64,000 nt of DNA from Patiria pectinifera (GCA_029964075.1 CM057149.1:14460197-14524196); one strand, 5' to 3'. Shown: positions 33,770 through 45,277, numbered from the stretch's first letter. The notes: generated from the letters alone by a model not told the origin. A program made the numbers and translations.

Positions 33770-34340
33770 TTAAGGCTGTGCATCGGAACCGGGTACCCAA
33801 GTACCAAACTGCCCAAGTTAGGGACCGGTTCCAGGTTATGGAATTCAGAACCATAACAACCTTTACCTATGGAGTACCGCAGTGTGATGTCATTAAGAAC
33901 CAGAAAATGTAGTGCAAACAAATGGAGTGCGCGCACGTGTTGGTTCACGGGCTGAATCACGAGCTTAATGTCTTTTACACACATTTTGTGCGCGTGACGT
34001 TTTCACTTTGGTACTCCATTACAGTACTTGGTAACTTATCAGACGATGTAAAAGAAAGGTTTGGATGTCATTTATGGGTTATTTTCAGAATGGAAACCAG
34101 GCCACATGGAAATGGAAAAACAAAGCAGATTCACGTTCAAGACGTTTACGAAATTGCAATTTACATTGTAAAGTTCAAGAGCTCACTGTACACACTTGTA
34201 TTTCTCTATATTGACCTGATAGTATTTTTGTGTGGACCTTTACGAAAAATCTGTACAGCATCATCCGAGATATAAATTTTGGGGTTGGGCGGGTACCCGT
34301 CTTTTTTTCAATCGGGTACCCGATTCCCATACCAAGTTAC
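33770..34340 (+). repeat. Dispersed repeat with GGTACCC palindromes, copy 1
   Basis: Starts GCTGTGCATCGGAACCGGGT and contains CGGGTACCCG blocks near 34295-34325. The reverse-oriented relative at 61440-62105 ends GTTCCGATGCACAG. Confidence 0.7.
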
Positions 34341-34439
34341 TTGCCAACCCTATGCAAACCCCTATTTGCTGTTGATTCAGTTGATGAGCACAAAGGAAAA
34401 TGGGGAAGAATTCCATACATACATAGACATCACTAATTT

Positions 34440-34610
34440 TCCCCTGCAGTGTCTATCAGCCATCGGAAAGCGATAACATGCCCTAACAATTTAAATTTAG
34501 CAGCTAAAATATTGAAGCATTACCGAAAAAACTCTTAGAATTTTTCAGACCAGTCTCATAGGGTTTGTGCACAGGGTGTCAAGTGATGTCCAGGTATGGA
34601 ACCCTCTCCG
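34440..34610 (+). repeat. Dispersed repeat, CAGACCAGTCTCATAGGG family
   Basis: Related to 19655-19800: TATCAGCCATCGGAAAG, then CTTAGAATTTTTCAGACCAG, then GTTTGTGCACAGGGTG. Confidence 0.75.
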
Positions 34611-34703
34611 AAAAAGTGTTCACCATGCTTTAAAAATATCAAAATACATCATGAAGTTTGTTGAAGACTCGTGTCATTTCGCATGACATTTTGGGTATCA
34701 CTT

Positions 34704-35117
34704 TACCCTAACCTTCCCAAATCCTCCCAAATCCTCTTTGCAAAATGGAGGGTTTCGCAGGATTGAGACTACATGGCAAAAGTCTGCTGCTGATTTCGGA
34801 GGACGCACTGTGTCAAGGACCTGGGCCGGACCTTGTGTTGTTTATGCTCAGCCTTGCATAACTTAAGGCCTGCAATTATACTTGAAATCCTCCGCACTGC
34901 TCCAGGATGTCACTGGCTCTGCCTCAGCATATTGACAGTAATAGCTGGAGGATTTTGCAGGATTGCGGCAGTGGTCACCCCTCCAGCTACCATATTCAAG
35001 AAACAACGGTGCATTTTGTAGGATTGAGGCTGTATTCATTTTTACATGGATGCAATTGGAGGATTTTGCAGGATTGAGGTTACATCCTAGCAAAACTGCC
35101 TAGGGAATTAGGGTTAA
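34704..35117 (+). repeat. TTAACCCTAA-ended foldback element, copy 1
   Basis: A ~410-bp element with ends TTACCCTAACCTTCCC and ATTAGGGTTAA and internal GGATTTTGCAGGATTGAGG motifs. Other copies are 35826-36215, 46345-46690 and 62608-62995 (reverse). Its right terminus overlaps the stop codon of the THAP gene (35114-35116). Confidence 0.88.
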
Positions 35118-35787
35118 ATTGACACCTCTTGAGCAAATGATAGCAAACTATACACAGACTCAACAGCCTCAACAGCCTCAACAGCCTCAAGGGATGTTTC
35201 ACATACCGGTACCGGTACCGGTAATTGTTTGTCCTTCCTCTTTCCCTTCTTGTCTGTCTTTTTCTTCTTGCGAATCTTTCCTTTAGTCAGGTCCTGGTTG
35301 TAGAGTTTCACTGCGGAGTGTAATCTCTCGGACATGGTCCTGGCTGTCTGCTTCAGGCCCTCAAAGCTGGCGTCGTTCAAACCCTGCTGAGCCGGCGCGC
35401 TCTTCAACCACCTCCGTAAGCAGCGGTCGCTCGGCAAGGCGAACAGCTTGAGCTTGCGATAGAACCTGTAGGCGGCAGGGCTCTGGCAGAGCAGAGCGTA
35501 GGCCTTGCGTTTGTCACTACTCGTGTAGCGTCTACCCTTGGTTCGTTTCGTCCCGATTTGCAGCTGACTTTCGAAGAAATGCAGGGTGGTTTCGTCGAGG
35601 TATTTGGCCGATTCTTCGACGATGTCTTTAACCGTAACAGTGGGGTCTTTCGTTGTTTCAGCGTTGGCCTTTAAAACTTTGACCTTCTTTTTGAGTCGAA
35701 ATATTTTGACCCGGTCTGTGGACTTTGCGAGATTGCACATTGTCGCAACCGCTGCAGTTTCTGGAGGGGCTTCTGTGAGTGTGAGCA
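35114..35787 (-). CDS. THAP gene exon 4: P-transposase-like HTH, last exon
   Basis: Starts [18 protein letters not shown]. Contains [16 protein letters not shown] (helix), [20 protein letters not shown], then [20 protein letters not shown] and CLRRWL. That HTH is typical of P-element and THAP9 transposases. Tail: [18 protein letters not shown], a VPVPV run, an [11 protein letters not shown] 9-bp repeat, and QEVSI before TAA. Acceptor TTTTCAG, phase 1. The TAA lies in the terminus of the element at 34704-35117. Confidence 0.85.
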
Positions 35788-38700
35788 CTGAAAAGAGACA
35801 AGTCAAAACAAAATACAGAAGCGTTATCCTCTTTGCCAAAGTGGAGTAATTAGGAGGATTGAGTTCAGATGGCAAAAGTGCGTTACTGATTTTGTAGGAT
35901 GCACTTTGTCAAGGTCTTGGGCTGGACCTTGTCTTGTTTTTGCTCAGCCATGCATATATATAAGCCTGGATTATGCTTGAAATCCTTCGTACTGCTCCAG
36001 GATGTCACTGGCCAAGCCTCAACATATTGACAGTCACTGCCGCAGGATTTTGCAGGATTCAGGCAGTGGTCACCCCTCCACGGACCATTTCAAGAAATAA
36101 TGGAGGAATTTGCTGGATTGAGGCTATATGCTATTTTTCGATGAGGCCAATTGGAGGATTGTGAAGGAATGAGGCTAAATCCTAGCAAAAAGGACTGGAG
36201 AGTTAGAGTTAAAAATGAATGAGACTGGAAAATAGGACAGTGCTTCGTAGCTGACTGTATTTATCACATGGGCAATTCCACGGTTACTCACGTTACATTT
36301 TTGATGTACTTTTGAGTTTCCTTGAGCTGTAATTACCTTACTGAAAAGGTTTAATAACTGTTATCCCCATGGTAGATGGAGTAGGCATGGACCTACTTAA
36401 GCACCAAAGATGACATCCAGAAAAATGTTTTATGTATGATAAACAAGACGCACAAAATCGGTTACTCACATCACATTTTCGTAACGTGAGTAACTGAGTT
36501 TGTGCGTCTTGGTTATCATACATAACACCTTTTTCTGGATGTCATCTTTGGTGCTTAGGTAGGTCTAGGTCTACTCTATCAACCATGGGGATAACAGTTA
36601 TTAAACCTTTTCAGTAAGGTAATTACAGCCCAAGGAAACTCAAAAGTACATCAAAAATGTAAGCTGAGTAACCGTGGAATTGCCCACATGACAAATTCCG
36701 TTGTTTCTGTTTTCGAATGGAAAAAAAAATTATGAAATTCCAAAAGCAGGCACCGGTACTGTAAGTTCAGGTTTGTGAGGAAACATCACTTCGAGCAATG
36801 CTTGACCTCAGGGGCGTATGACATCCATTGTAACCACTTCTATGACGTATTTCCAAAAAAAAAAAACAGCTTTAAATCCCATGCATAATTTACTACATGC
36901 ACATGTAGGAACCATACCCATCCTGGCAAATGCGAACACAATATGTGACCTACTGTGGCAAAATGAGGAATGTCCCCTAAAACCATGTTATGAGTAATCA
37001 ACGCCTAGCCTGAAGTTACATGCACTAGAAATATCATGTCAAAATCAATGTTTTTTTTCCTTACTTCAGTAGCCAAGGAATCCAAGACTCACACTATGCA
37101 TTTTTGTTGGGAAAAAATACTCCCAAAAGCTGGAAACAGAATGGCGAGAATGGAGGCGAGAATGTCTTTCTTCAAAGCTGTTTTTCTTGAAATGAGGTTG
37201 GTGAAGCTCGGCGGGACACTGTTGAAGTTCCCGTGGCATATCTTTGGCATAAATTAAGCTACATAAAAAAATTTGGTATCAATGGAAAGCCAATGCTTTG
37301 CACTCTAACATGATGTACGTAACTTGAAAGTCAACAGGTGGGGGTTATTCCTCATTATGACATGGCAGGTCAGATATGGGAAACTACACAAACCCTTTTC
37401 TGACTTTGATCCTGGAGGTGTGCCAACCCAATGTGAAAGAATGTCGGTTAAGGGGCACCGTACCCATCCCAACAGATTCCAACAAAACTTGCCGTTGGGG
37501 TTTGATGGGCTGGGGGAGGTTAGGGTTAACGTGGAGCAACTTGGTTTTTTTGTTAGGAAGATTTCCCATACCTGGATCAGTCTGTGAAGGCGTGGATTGT
37601 AATTGTACATCACACCTGCTCGCCTCACTGGTAGTGCTTGCCTCACTGGTAGTGCCTGCCTCACTGGTAGTGCCTGCCTCACTGGTAGTGCCTGCCTCAC
37701 TGGCAGTGCCTGCCTCACTGGTAGTGCCTGCCTCACTGGTAGTGCCTGCCTCGATGGTCGTGCCTGCCTCAATGGTCGTGCTTGCCTCACTGGTAGTGCC
37801 TGCCTCGGTAGTTTCTGTGGCCCTAGCATAGCTGTGGTCTGCTGGATCTTGTTCCGTATCCGGGCTCACGTCTAAATATTAAAGCGATGATAGTAAAGCG
37901 AGTTAGTGAAACATGCTCAACATATGCTACACTATAGATCGTCAGCTAAGGCCATTCAAAAGGTATTTACAAATGGGAATATATACAGTCGAGTCTCGTT
38001 AACGCAAACTCGTTCGGACCTAGCCAAATTGTTTGTTATATCGGAATTTTGTATTAAGAGGAACATCTGTCCCATTCATTGTACACATAAATGCACAGTC
38101 AGGACCAAGGCCTTACGTCTGTTACAACCAGAATTTTGCATTAACAGAGTTTGTACTAACGAGAGTCGACTGTATGTGCTTGGTCGGTATTAATCTCTCT
38201 GTTTAAGACCGCTTGGAGTCTGGGTGCTGATAATTACCCTCGCCTTCGGCTCGGGTAATTATCAGCACCCAGACTCCAAGCGGTCTTAAACAGAGTGATT
38301 AAAACCTCCCAAAACACACATTTATTCCCTTATTTGAAATTCTGACATCGACAGTGCTGATGTACGTGTACTGTAATCGACATACATTTCTCATCATACC
38401 TGAATCTTGCTCACATGTCTTTTCAGGGCTTCTTGTACTAGAACAAGTAGTAGTAGTAGAAGTAGTAGCAGAAGGCCCAGTGCTTCCTGTACCAGCGCCT
38501 CTTCTCGCTCGCTTTCGCTTCCCAGACACGCCAGGTGGCAAGTCCGAGACACTGAACACAGTGGGGACCGCATTCCACACCAGTCTTCCGGTGCACAGGA
38601 TTTGACGTTTCTCAAAATGCTCAGAGCATATCCTGCAGTTTCTGTAGCGGTAGTCCGCTGGTCTGTCACGCAGGTCATCTCGCCCTGTTGATACCACCCA

Positions 38701-41700
38701 CTTAGCAGATCTGCGACCAAAAAATACATGTGGGTACAGGACACATTAATGTCACTGATATTGTATACAGTGGTACGTCGCTATACCTGACACCGCTGTA
38801 CTGAACAATTTGCTATACCAACCTTTCTGATTGGCTTCTGATTCTTGTGTAAAAAACATACATACATGTACTGATGTACAATACATTGTTGTTCAAATAT
38901 GCCAACAGAAGAGCAACCAGTGGTTAGGGCCTATTATTTCCAGAGATCTGTCTTTCCACGAGGACATCGCACCAGATGAAAATTGAAACTACTAGTGCCA
39001 CTGAAAGCGGTATGGTACCCACATACATCGCGCACTCTGCATTAAAGGTACATGCAGACAACCAGTGGGTGGAGCGATTTCGAAAATCTATTGTGATGAC
39101 GTGACGCGCTTCATGGGTATTCATGATACGTACAGAAGACATGCATGACAGCTGTGGCAATGGATTTTTCTGGAGAATCGCCACCAAAACCATCCACAAA
39201 TTCCATATTGTAGTCTTTCTTGTTCTGTTTGAAGTCGATAATATTGGCTTCATGAATGACTGCTGCATGGTATGAGATATGAGATATGGATTGTCCTAAC
39301 TCCGAATCTGGGTTGGGATAATTCTAGAGGAAAAATGGACCGTTGTAATACACTAGGGGATATACGGTCCTGGCTTTCGGGCCGCTTAAGTTACGATCTA
39401 GTTACCGCTAACGTACAGATAGTAGTGCCTCCAGCTCTAAATGCGATAAGCACTGGAGCTGGAGTAACTCAAGTTATCTCAACATGACTCATGAGCTGCT
39501 GAGCAATACATGTATACAGTGGAACGCTGCTACAACGAACATTGTGGGATCCACCGAAAGTGTTTCGTTAGGTATAGCGATTTTGAACCGCCGGTACAGT
39601 GTACCCTCTTTTTGACCAATAGTGAACTGGCATTTCTCACATTCCGCGGCTGCAAGAGGAGTCGTCACGAAACTCAGAAACGGGTGGTTTTCCCTTTTAT
39701 TCCTTGGAGAAATAATAGCCATCTATCGCTCTTTAACATTCAAACGTGATATAACCATGTGTCGTTTGATGTTCGGGAATTAAAAGTGGCCCAAACAGTG
39801 TTTAATACATGTACATGTGTACAACCGGTAGATTTTTTGTTAATCTGTTGACTTTTTGAACAACGATGTTCGGTATGTTTTGTACATTAAAACCGGGAGC
39901 CAAGGACAATGTTCGGTATAGCCGAATGATCGGTATAGCGGTGTTCGATATAGCGGCGTTCCACTGTATATATTAAATAGCATTTCTCAAGTTTTCGGTT
40001 TTTAAATTGAATCATTCTTTTTATTAAATATGTATAGGCCTAATACCCAAACGCGAGTTTAGACATTTCCTATACTGCCCCACACAAAATTGTCATTTAA
40101 ACGATTGTTGCTCTGTCCCAAACAAGCCTTTTCAGCTTTAAATCACTCCTAGATACATAAGTATGGATACATTTTTCCTCTTTCATTAAATGTCAACATA
40201 TTTGCTAAAATGCACCTCACTTCTTGCAAAAGCAGAAAAAAAATCAGGCAATCGTGTAGTGTAGGGCCCCTGTTTTGTTTTGATCAAATTAGAGTCAAAA
40301 ATGTTTTTTATTGCTCAAAAATCACCTTTACAAAAGATGACTTTTCTTCATTCTAATCTAATGACACCCATTTTGCAATTTTGAACAGTTTCTTGGGGTA
40401 GATCACGATTTTCTTGGCGGTTTGTGCCTTGCGATTCAGCGCGCTGTGCATGCTCACTTTATTTTCGGGTTGTGTGTTGTCGCCGCGCTGTCATCGTCAT
40501 TTTACCCCCAAATTTCCCTCAAAAAATCAAAACCCTGCCCTATATCTATGAAGTATGAGTCATACCTGTTTATTGAGAATGTCGCCAACTAGTTTGGTCG
40601 GTCTTATTATAATTTTAAAGTGGATTTTGTTACCTTATTTAGCATTATTACATGATTTTTAATTTGTTGTTAAATATGGCCAAACTATACATCAAATTAA
40701 AGCTCTTGATGGGAGAAATTCAATGGTGCAAACAACATTGTCATAGGTGCTTCCGTTCAGAAGTTATGTCCTCCAAAAGACACCATACTCCTGGAACTCT
40801 TCTGGTCGTCATTCGAGTTAATGTATTTGTTAACTTAGAACCGACCATACTATTCAGTTTTGGTTCAAATATAGTCGAACTATACATCAAATTAAAGCTT
40901 TCGATGAGAGAAATTCAATGGTGCAAACGTCATTGTCACAGGTGCTTCCGTTCAGAAGTTATGTCTTCCCAAACACACCATTATTACTCGTGAAACTATT
41001 CTGATTGTGTGTGTGTTTTTATTTCTGTAACCAGGGTGGAGCAGCACCTACTGAGGAGAAAGTGATGCCTCCAGATATTCCCTTTATATCAGCATTTAGC
41101 ATCCCAATTCCTATGATGCCTCCAGATATTCCCTTTATATCAGCATTCAGCATCCCAATTCCTATTACCCCCCCCCCTGCTTTTTCTGCATAAGATGAAA
41201 GATGAATTTATAATGTAACCTTATTGATCTTCAATGATTACCGTAATTTTCGGAATATAAGCCGCGGCTTATACGTTGATTTTGCCCATGAAAATGTTTA
41301 CTGCGGCTTATACACAGGACAGCTTATACGCCGAGCCTTGAAGAATAAAAATGAAATTCACATGTGTATTTAATGTACTGGTATAAGAAGAGATATGTTG
41401 CTGAAATGAATTATCAATTAAGAAAGTCATTAACGAACCGAAACCATGTGCCACGTAAAGGTGCCGAGCGGTATATAGTACGGTGAAAGCTGTCTTCGAT
41501 CGACGCTTGCAACAAGCCGTACGTGATTCTAGTGCTGCTGCATGCAGCATGCTTTTCCCAGCGGACCATACCATTTGAGGTAATATAGGGGTGTACTATC
41601 TTGGAAACAATAATTACCAACATTTCCGCTGTTTAAAAAAAAGAAAAAAGACGACTCATACTTTTTATGGTGTCCGAAACATTTCTTTAGTCGATAATCA

Positions 41701-44112
41701 GTTGTTCAACTTCACAATATAATTTTTGTACTTGAAATGTATTCAAGAAACGATGTAAACCTCAAAACAGGGACTACATCACCCCTTACAAAATTAATGG
41801 ATTCGTCCATGAAAATGGCAGCATCGTTTTGACTATTTTGGAAGAAAGTCACGATCGAAACTTGAATACTGCTCGTTTTGAGATAAAAACGGACCTGTAT
41901 ATTTTTAGGACAAAACAAATCAGCATCTGTTGCCACAAAGCAAGATTTGTACGTAGCGCTCCAGTCAGACAACACACGCAATGGGGGAAAATCACGGTGG
42001 GTCTCTCACGTGCTGCAGGAAAATGTTGTCATAGGCCGGTCCGCGCCGGGCGATGTACGGCCGGGGAACGGACGGGGCAGCCAGCAGCAATTCCCGGTGT
42101 TTATTTCTCATCATCAATTTCCACATTTGTTTGTGAGAGTATCGATTGTAAATGATTTGATACAACTTTTGTGGCCCTTTTTATAGCTTCTGTAAAGTAA
42201 ATGGAACTGGTTCAGAGCATTTTGGCTAGAATTTGGAGGCCTTACAAAATTGAAACCGCTGCCGTCGGTGCGGCTTATACGCCGGTGCGGCTTAAACGCC
42301 GACTTCAAATCTTAATTTGCAGATTTTTGCGTGCTACGGCTTATACGCCGCGCGGCTTATATTCCAAAAATTACGGTAGGTCTCGTTTTTGAAGATCTTC
42401 CTGCAGCTTGTGCTGGAGATCCACTCATGACCTTTTGTGATGAAGCATGAATCCAGAAAGACTAATTTATGTGTAAAATAAACAGGGAATATTGACACAC
42501 CTTTTAAGACATTTTCCTTTCCTCCAATAATTGAAAAAAAGAGAAAAAATCTGCCTCCACCCGAATTATGTCTCACTGCACACTTACCACCCCTCACCCA
42601 TCGAAGGTTACAAGTCAAGTTTTGGCAGCAAATGGAAATGCATTATTATTGCTGATGTAATTAAATTAATCCTTTAATCATGTTAATGATGTTTTTTTAT
42701 TATTATTATTAAATTAAAACAATAATTTTGAAATCAACTGAAATACATTTGTTGGTCATGAATGGACGTTTGTACGAGTTTCATTCGTAAAAAACACTGA
42801 GTTACTGGTGCAAACATGATAGCGCATCATCATCATCAACTGCGTCAAGGGCTGGCCAAACAGTACGGAGATTCGACATGCATCGATGTCATTAGACTTT
42901 TTAACAAATACATTTCTACTGACCGCAATCACACGTAGGAACAAAATCAAGATATTCTTACTCAGAAAGGAACAAGGAATCTAGTGATATAGGTTTACAT
43001 GAATCCCCCCCATGTTCTGTATATCTAAATTGTGAAAAAAAGTGGCAAATTTGATCAAAATTTGGCAAAAATTTGCAAAAATTACCGTAAAACCTTATTT
43101 CTTGACCGTTTGAAACGAAACAAAAAGCATCAGCAGATTGTCCTATCCTATCTGGTCAATAGATGGCAGTATTTATTGATTTGGAAGTCAAGAGAGGGCG
43201 GTATTAATCAAAAACGGTAACCCATTTTCGAGGCATGAAAATGCCAAACTTAGTGTCAAAATGGCTGCGCTCAAGACGGCCGTCCTGAAAATCACGCTCT
43301 GAAACTTCTGGTTTTGGGCAAATTGAGGTATGCTTTTCCCGATCTATTGCCATTTTGTAAAAGAAGACATATTTGTCGACATGTGGGAGTGATTTGAAGC
43401 TGAAATAGCTTGATGGGACAAAGTAACATTCATTTGAAAAACTTCAGTTTTGTGTGTCACCAGAATAGGAAATGTCAATATCGCGGTACCTCTAACATTG
43501 CTACCTTATTATAGGAACCAGGGCCTACACTACACGATCGCCGGAAGTTGTTACACTTACCAGCTTACAGAACATGCAAGAACAATGCATCAGCATACGT
43601 TTTTTGCACCATCAAGACTGTCATGACCAACTTCTCTGTTTTTTTTACAATTACAATACAACTTACAGTTACAAGCTTGCGTTAATTTGATGTTAATTTG
43701 ATGCATCTTTTGAAAATTATAATTTTTGGGTATAACTATTGGGTTCATAAAGGGACCTGGTTTTTGTTTTTAATCACTGGAAATAGTTTTAGAGGATTTT
43801 TGTTTTAAAGGGAAATAGGCCTTGCATGCCTAGTCCGGGAACCATTGATATGATAGTCTGTTTCCCAACAGCCAAAGATTGTGACGTTGAATAATAATAT
43901 TACGTCAGGGAACCAGACAGTTCCGTAACGTATTTTGATCGCGCGATATTTTTTGGCATTTTATTTTTATTGTAAGCTTCGCCTTACCTCTCACTGTCTT
44001 TTGGAAAACGGTAGAATGAGTTATGTGGTGTTTTCTTCGGATTATTGGTGCAATTAGGTGCGGAGCACCAAACCTTCGCTCTTTTCTCCGGCACAGTCAT
44101 GATTGTGCACAT
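35114..44112 (-). CDS. THAP-domain protein with P-element-like HTH (4 exons)
   Basis: Gene-level entry. Exons 43988-44112, 38400-38710, 37572-37871 and 35114-35787 join in phases 2, 1 and 1 into one open frame of 465 residues (469 if the upstream ATG is used). Order: THAP zinc finger (residues ~8-90), basic and Ser/Thr-rich linker, TTSEAG repeats, Leu/Lys-rich helix (likely coiled coil), [19 protein letters not shown] helix-turn-helix as in P-element/THAP9 transposases, Lys-rich tail. THAP domains bind DNA through Zn; the second region belongs to the P-type transposase N-terminal part. No RNase H catalytic region follows, so transposition is unlikely; a domesticated or truncated DNA-binding protein is the best reading. 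The stop codon is inside a foldback element. Confidence 0.85.
35826..36215 (+). repeat. TTAACCCTAA-family foldback element, copy 2 (left end lost)
   Basis: Same family and orientation as 34704-35117. It begins abruptly at TATCCTCTTTGCC and ends GGAGAGTTAGAGTTAA. Exon 4 of the THAP gene lies between copies 1 and 2. Confidence 0.85.
36271..36684. repeat. 414-bp near-full palindrome
   Basis: GGCAATTCCACGGTTACTCA at the left pairs with TGAGTAACCGTGGAATTGCC at the right. Inner paired blocks include AAGGTTTAATAACTGTTATC / GATAACAGTTATTAAACCTT, and GTTACTCAC...GTGAGTAAC flanks the centre. MITE in intron 3 of the THAP gene. Confidence 0.92.
36685..37571. other. THAP intron 3, right part, no feature
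   Basis: AT-rich with TACATGT motifs. No repeat partner or coding sequence recognised. Confidence 0.4.
37572..37871 (-). CDS. THAP gene exon 3: Ser/Thr/Ala repeat
   Basis: Exactly 300 bp, phase 1 at both ends. Reads [20 protein letters not shown], then repeats of TTSEAG (18 bp) as TTSEAG / TTIEAG / TASEAG variants from about 37610 to 37810, and ends TPSQTDP. Low-complexity, likely disordered spacer. Acceptor ATTTAG, donor CAG|GTATGG. Confidence 0.8.
37605..37812 (-). repeat. In-frame 18-bp tandem repeat in THAP exon 3
   Basis: About 11 copies of the plus-strand unit GCCTCACTGGTAGTGCCT, with a few variants (TCAATGGTCGT). The unit length is a multiple of 3, so copy-number change keeps the frame. 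Confidence 0.9.
37986..38172. mobile_element. Tigger/pogo-like MITE (187 bp)
   Basis: Ends CAGTCGAGTCTCGTTAACGC and complement of TACTAACGAGAGTCGACTG, flanked by TA on both sides. CAGTCGA.TCTCGTTAA termini with TA duplication are typical of Tigger/pogo-type elements. No transposase. In THAP intron 2. Confidence 0.85.
38197..38295. repeat. 99-bp hairpin, copy 1
   Basis: Perfect stem from CTCTGTTTAAGACCGCTT to its complement, with the loop region CTCGCCTTCGGCTCGGG. The same structure at 48169-48267 differs at two stem sites in both arms. Confidence 0.93.
38400..38710 (-). CDS. THAP gene exon 2: rest of zinc finger and linker
   Basis: Reads [15 protein letters not shown], later [13 protein letters not shown] and [13 protein letters not shown]....R.D, C..H and AVPT.F complete the C2CH THAP signature. 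Then a basic stretch [11 protein letters not shown] and a Ser/Thr tract. Acceptor GTCGCAG, donor CAG|GTATGA, phase 1. Confidence 0.88.
38767..38815. repeat. Terminal fragment of CAGTGG-type MITE
   Basis: TACAGTGGTACGTCGCTATA resembles the ends of the elements at 39517 and 60960. Only one end is present. Confidence 0.55.
39517..39966. mobile_element. Pogo-like MITE CAGTGGAACG, copy 1 (450 bp)
   Basis: Left CAGTGGAACGCTGCTACAAC, right ATATAGCGGCGTTCCACTG, TA on both sides. Subterminal AACGAAC / GGTATAGCG motifs repeat. A 410-bp copy is at 60960-61369. In THAP intron 1 (38711-43987). Confidence 0.88.
40650..40995 (+). repeat. Tandem pair of ~195-bp units
   Basis: AACTATACATCAAATTAAAG...GAGAAATTCAATGGTGCAAA...GGTGCTTCCGTTCAGAAGTT occurs at 40683 and 40877. 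About 85-90% identical by eye. Confidence 0.88.
41038..41193 (+). other. Possible plus-strand exon with a 17-codon duplication
   Basis: Preceded by an acceptor-like TTTATTTCTGTAACCAG. The open frame reads [20 protein letters not shown] and ends in TAA at 41191-41193. [16 protein letters not shown] is coded twice in tandem (41065 and 41116); the one internal difference, TTT/TTC, is synonymous. No upstream exon or family was recognised, and the locus is inside an intron of the opposite-strand THAP gene. Could be chance. Confidence 0.25.
41241..42376. mobile_element. 1.14-kb TIR element, CCGTAATTTTCGGAATATAAGC type
   Basis: Left CCGTAATTTTCGGAATATAA then GCCGCGGCTTATACG; the right end is its complement with small changes. 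TA on both sides. GCGGCTTATACGCC motifs are repeated several times near each end. The interior has no recognisable transposase. Tc1/mariner/pogo-type target site. Confidence 0.9.
42377..43987. other. THAP intron 1, right part
   Basis: AT-rich, with an ATT microsatellite near 42697-42712. No coding or repeat partner recognised. Confidence 0.4.
43988..44112 (-). CDS. THAP gene exon 1: start and first half of zinc finger
   Basis: Begins [23 protein letters not shown] at 44112 or 44100. Continues [27 protein letters not shown] gives the first Cys pair, and H.FP.D is a conserved THAP segment. The second ATG fits the usual spacing to the first Cys better. Donor AGAG|GTAAGG, phase 2. Confidence 0.87.
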
Positions 44113-45277
44113 TACAACAAATCTTCGAACTTCGGTACTCCAGACATGTAGTATAGCGCCACCAAGCGGCCTTGGAAATAAGACAGGCCCCAATCTGATC
44201 CAAATTTCTTACCATCATCATTCGCTTAATGGGAGTCTGGGTAGCAAACTATTAATAATTGACCTTGGGAAGTTGGAACCAAAGTCCCACGTGTGTGTGT
44301 ACTACGTGTTGTTTGCCGGTAAGTTTGCCGGTTAAAATTGTGTTTTTGGAAGGGATCTGGTGCATAAAAAGCTTCTTGCAGTTTCATTTACTTTATTTGA
44401 TCAGTCCTAATGGCTTCATATTAATATTTTTAACTGTGTTTTGTTGCGTAAAACTGCTGTGAAATTGAGAAAAAAATGATGTAATCATGCATGCACCTGA
44501 TCTCGGTACGCGGTCTGTATTTTTAATATTGGCATGATTAATTGGAGAAGAGTCAGAGCGCCCTCATTGTGGAAAAGTTTGATAATTCAATTCAGTGACA
44601 CTGTGAGGGCGCTCTATGAAAGATCTCTATTTGTAGGGACTGCACACAATTTTTTTAAACTAAATTTAAAGGGTTGTAAAAGTGCCACTTTTACATGTAA
44701 CGCTGGAAACATAACTACGGGTACGGCATGAGATTGAGAGTGTGGTAGCAAGAGACCCTAAAAAAAGGGCCTCCCAAAATGGTCCATTTTCACCTCTGGC
44801 CATTACCTCACATTATTCAGCATGTGTTCAGCAGTCTGTCATTCACAAAGCTAATAATCAACTTGAAACAGAACCAACAAAACTAAAATGTGAAAATTTT
44901 TGACAATTTCGGCGGCTTGTCCATAAAAAAACGTCCAGTTCCATCGGCTGTCGTCCATCTTGTTTCGTTAATTATGCAAATGAATGCATGACGTGATGAT
45001 TACCAAAAAAAAAACTTGCGGGATGTAGGCCTATGTGGGAACCACGTCGCTTTCAAGCGCCACTAGTGGGTTCAATTTTCGTCTGGTGCGTTGTCGTGAA
45101 AAGCAGTCGTGGAAAGCAAGATTACTGACTTTATTACCAGACTATCTGTCCCAACGTGCCGCAACTACCGTAGTTGCATTTTTTGTCAAAGTCTGTCGCA
45201 CCGCGACGAGCTGAAACTATCGCTTTCAGGTGCAGTTTGGGGCAATTTTTTAATCTTACAAAAAGGGTTAGTGGGTC
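44113..45277. promoter_or_regulatory. Shared 5' region between divergent THAP and IARS genes
   Basis: The THAP start codon (minus) and the IARS 5' exon (plus, 45944) lie about 1.8 kb apart, so both promoters should fall here. I see two GGGCGCTC / GAGCGCCC motifs (44558 and 44605, inverted) and ATTATGCAAATGAATGC (octamer-like) at 44972, but no clear TATA box or initiator. The role is inferred from position only. Confidence 0.35.
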
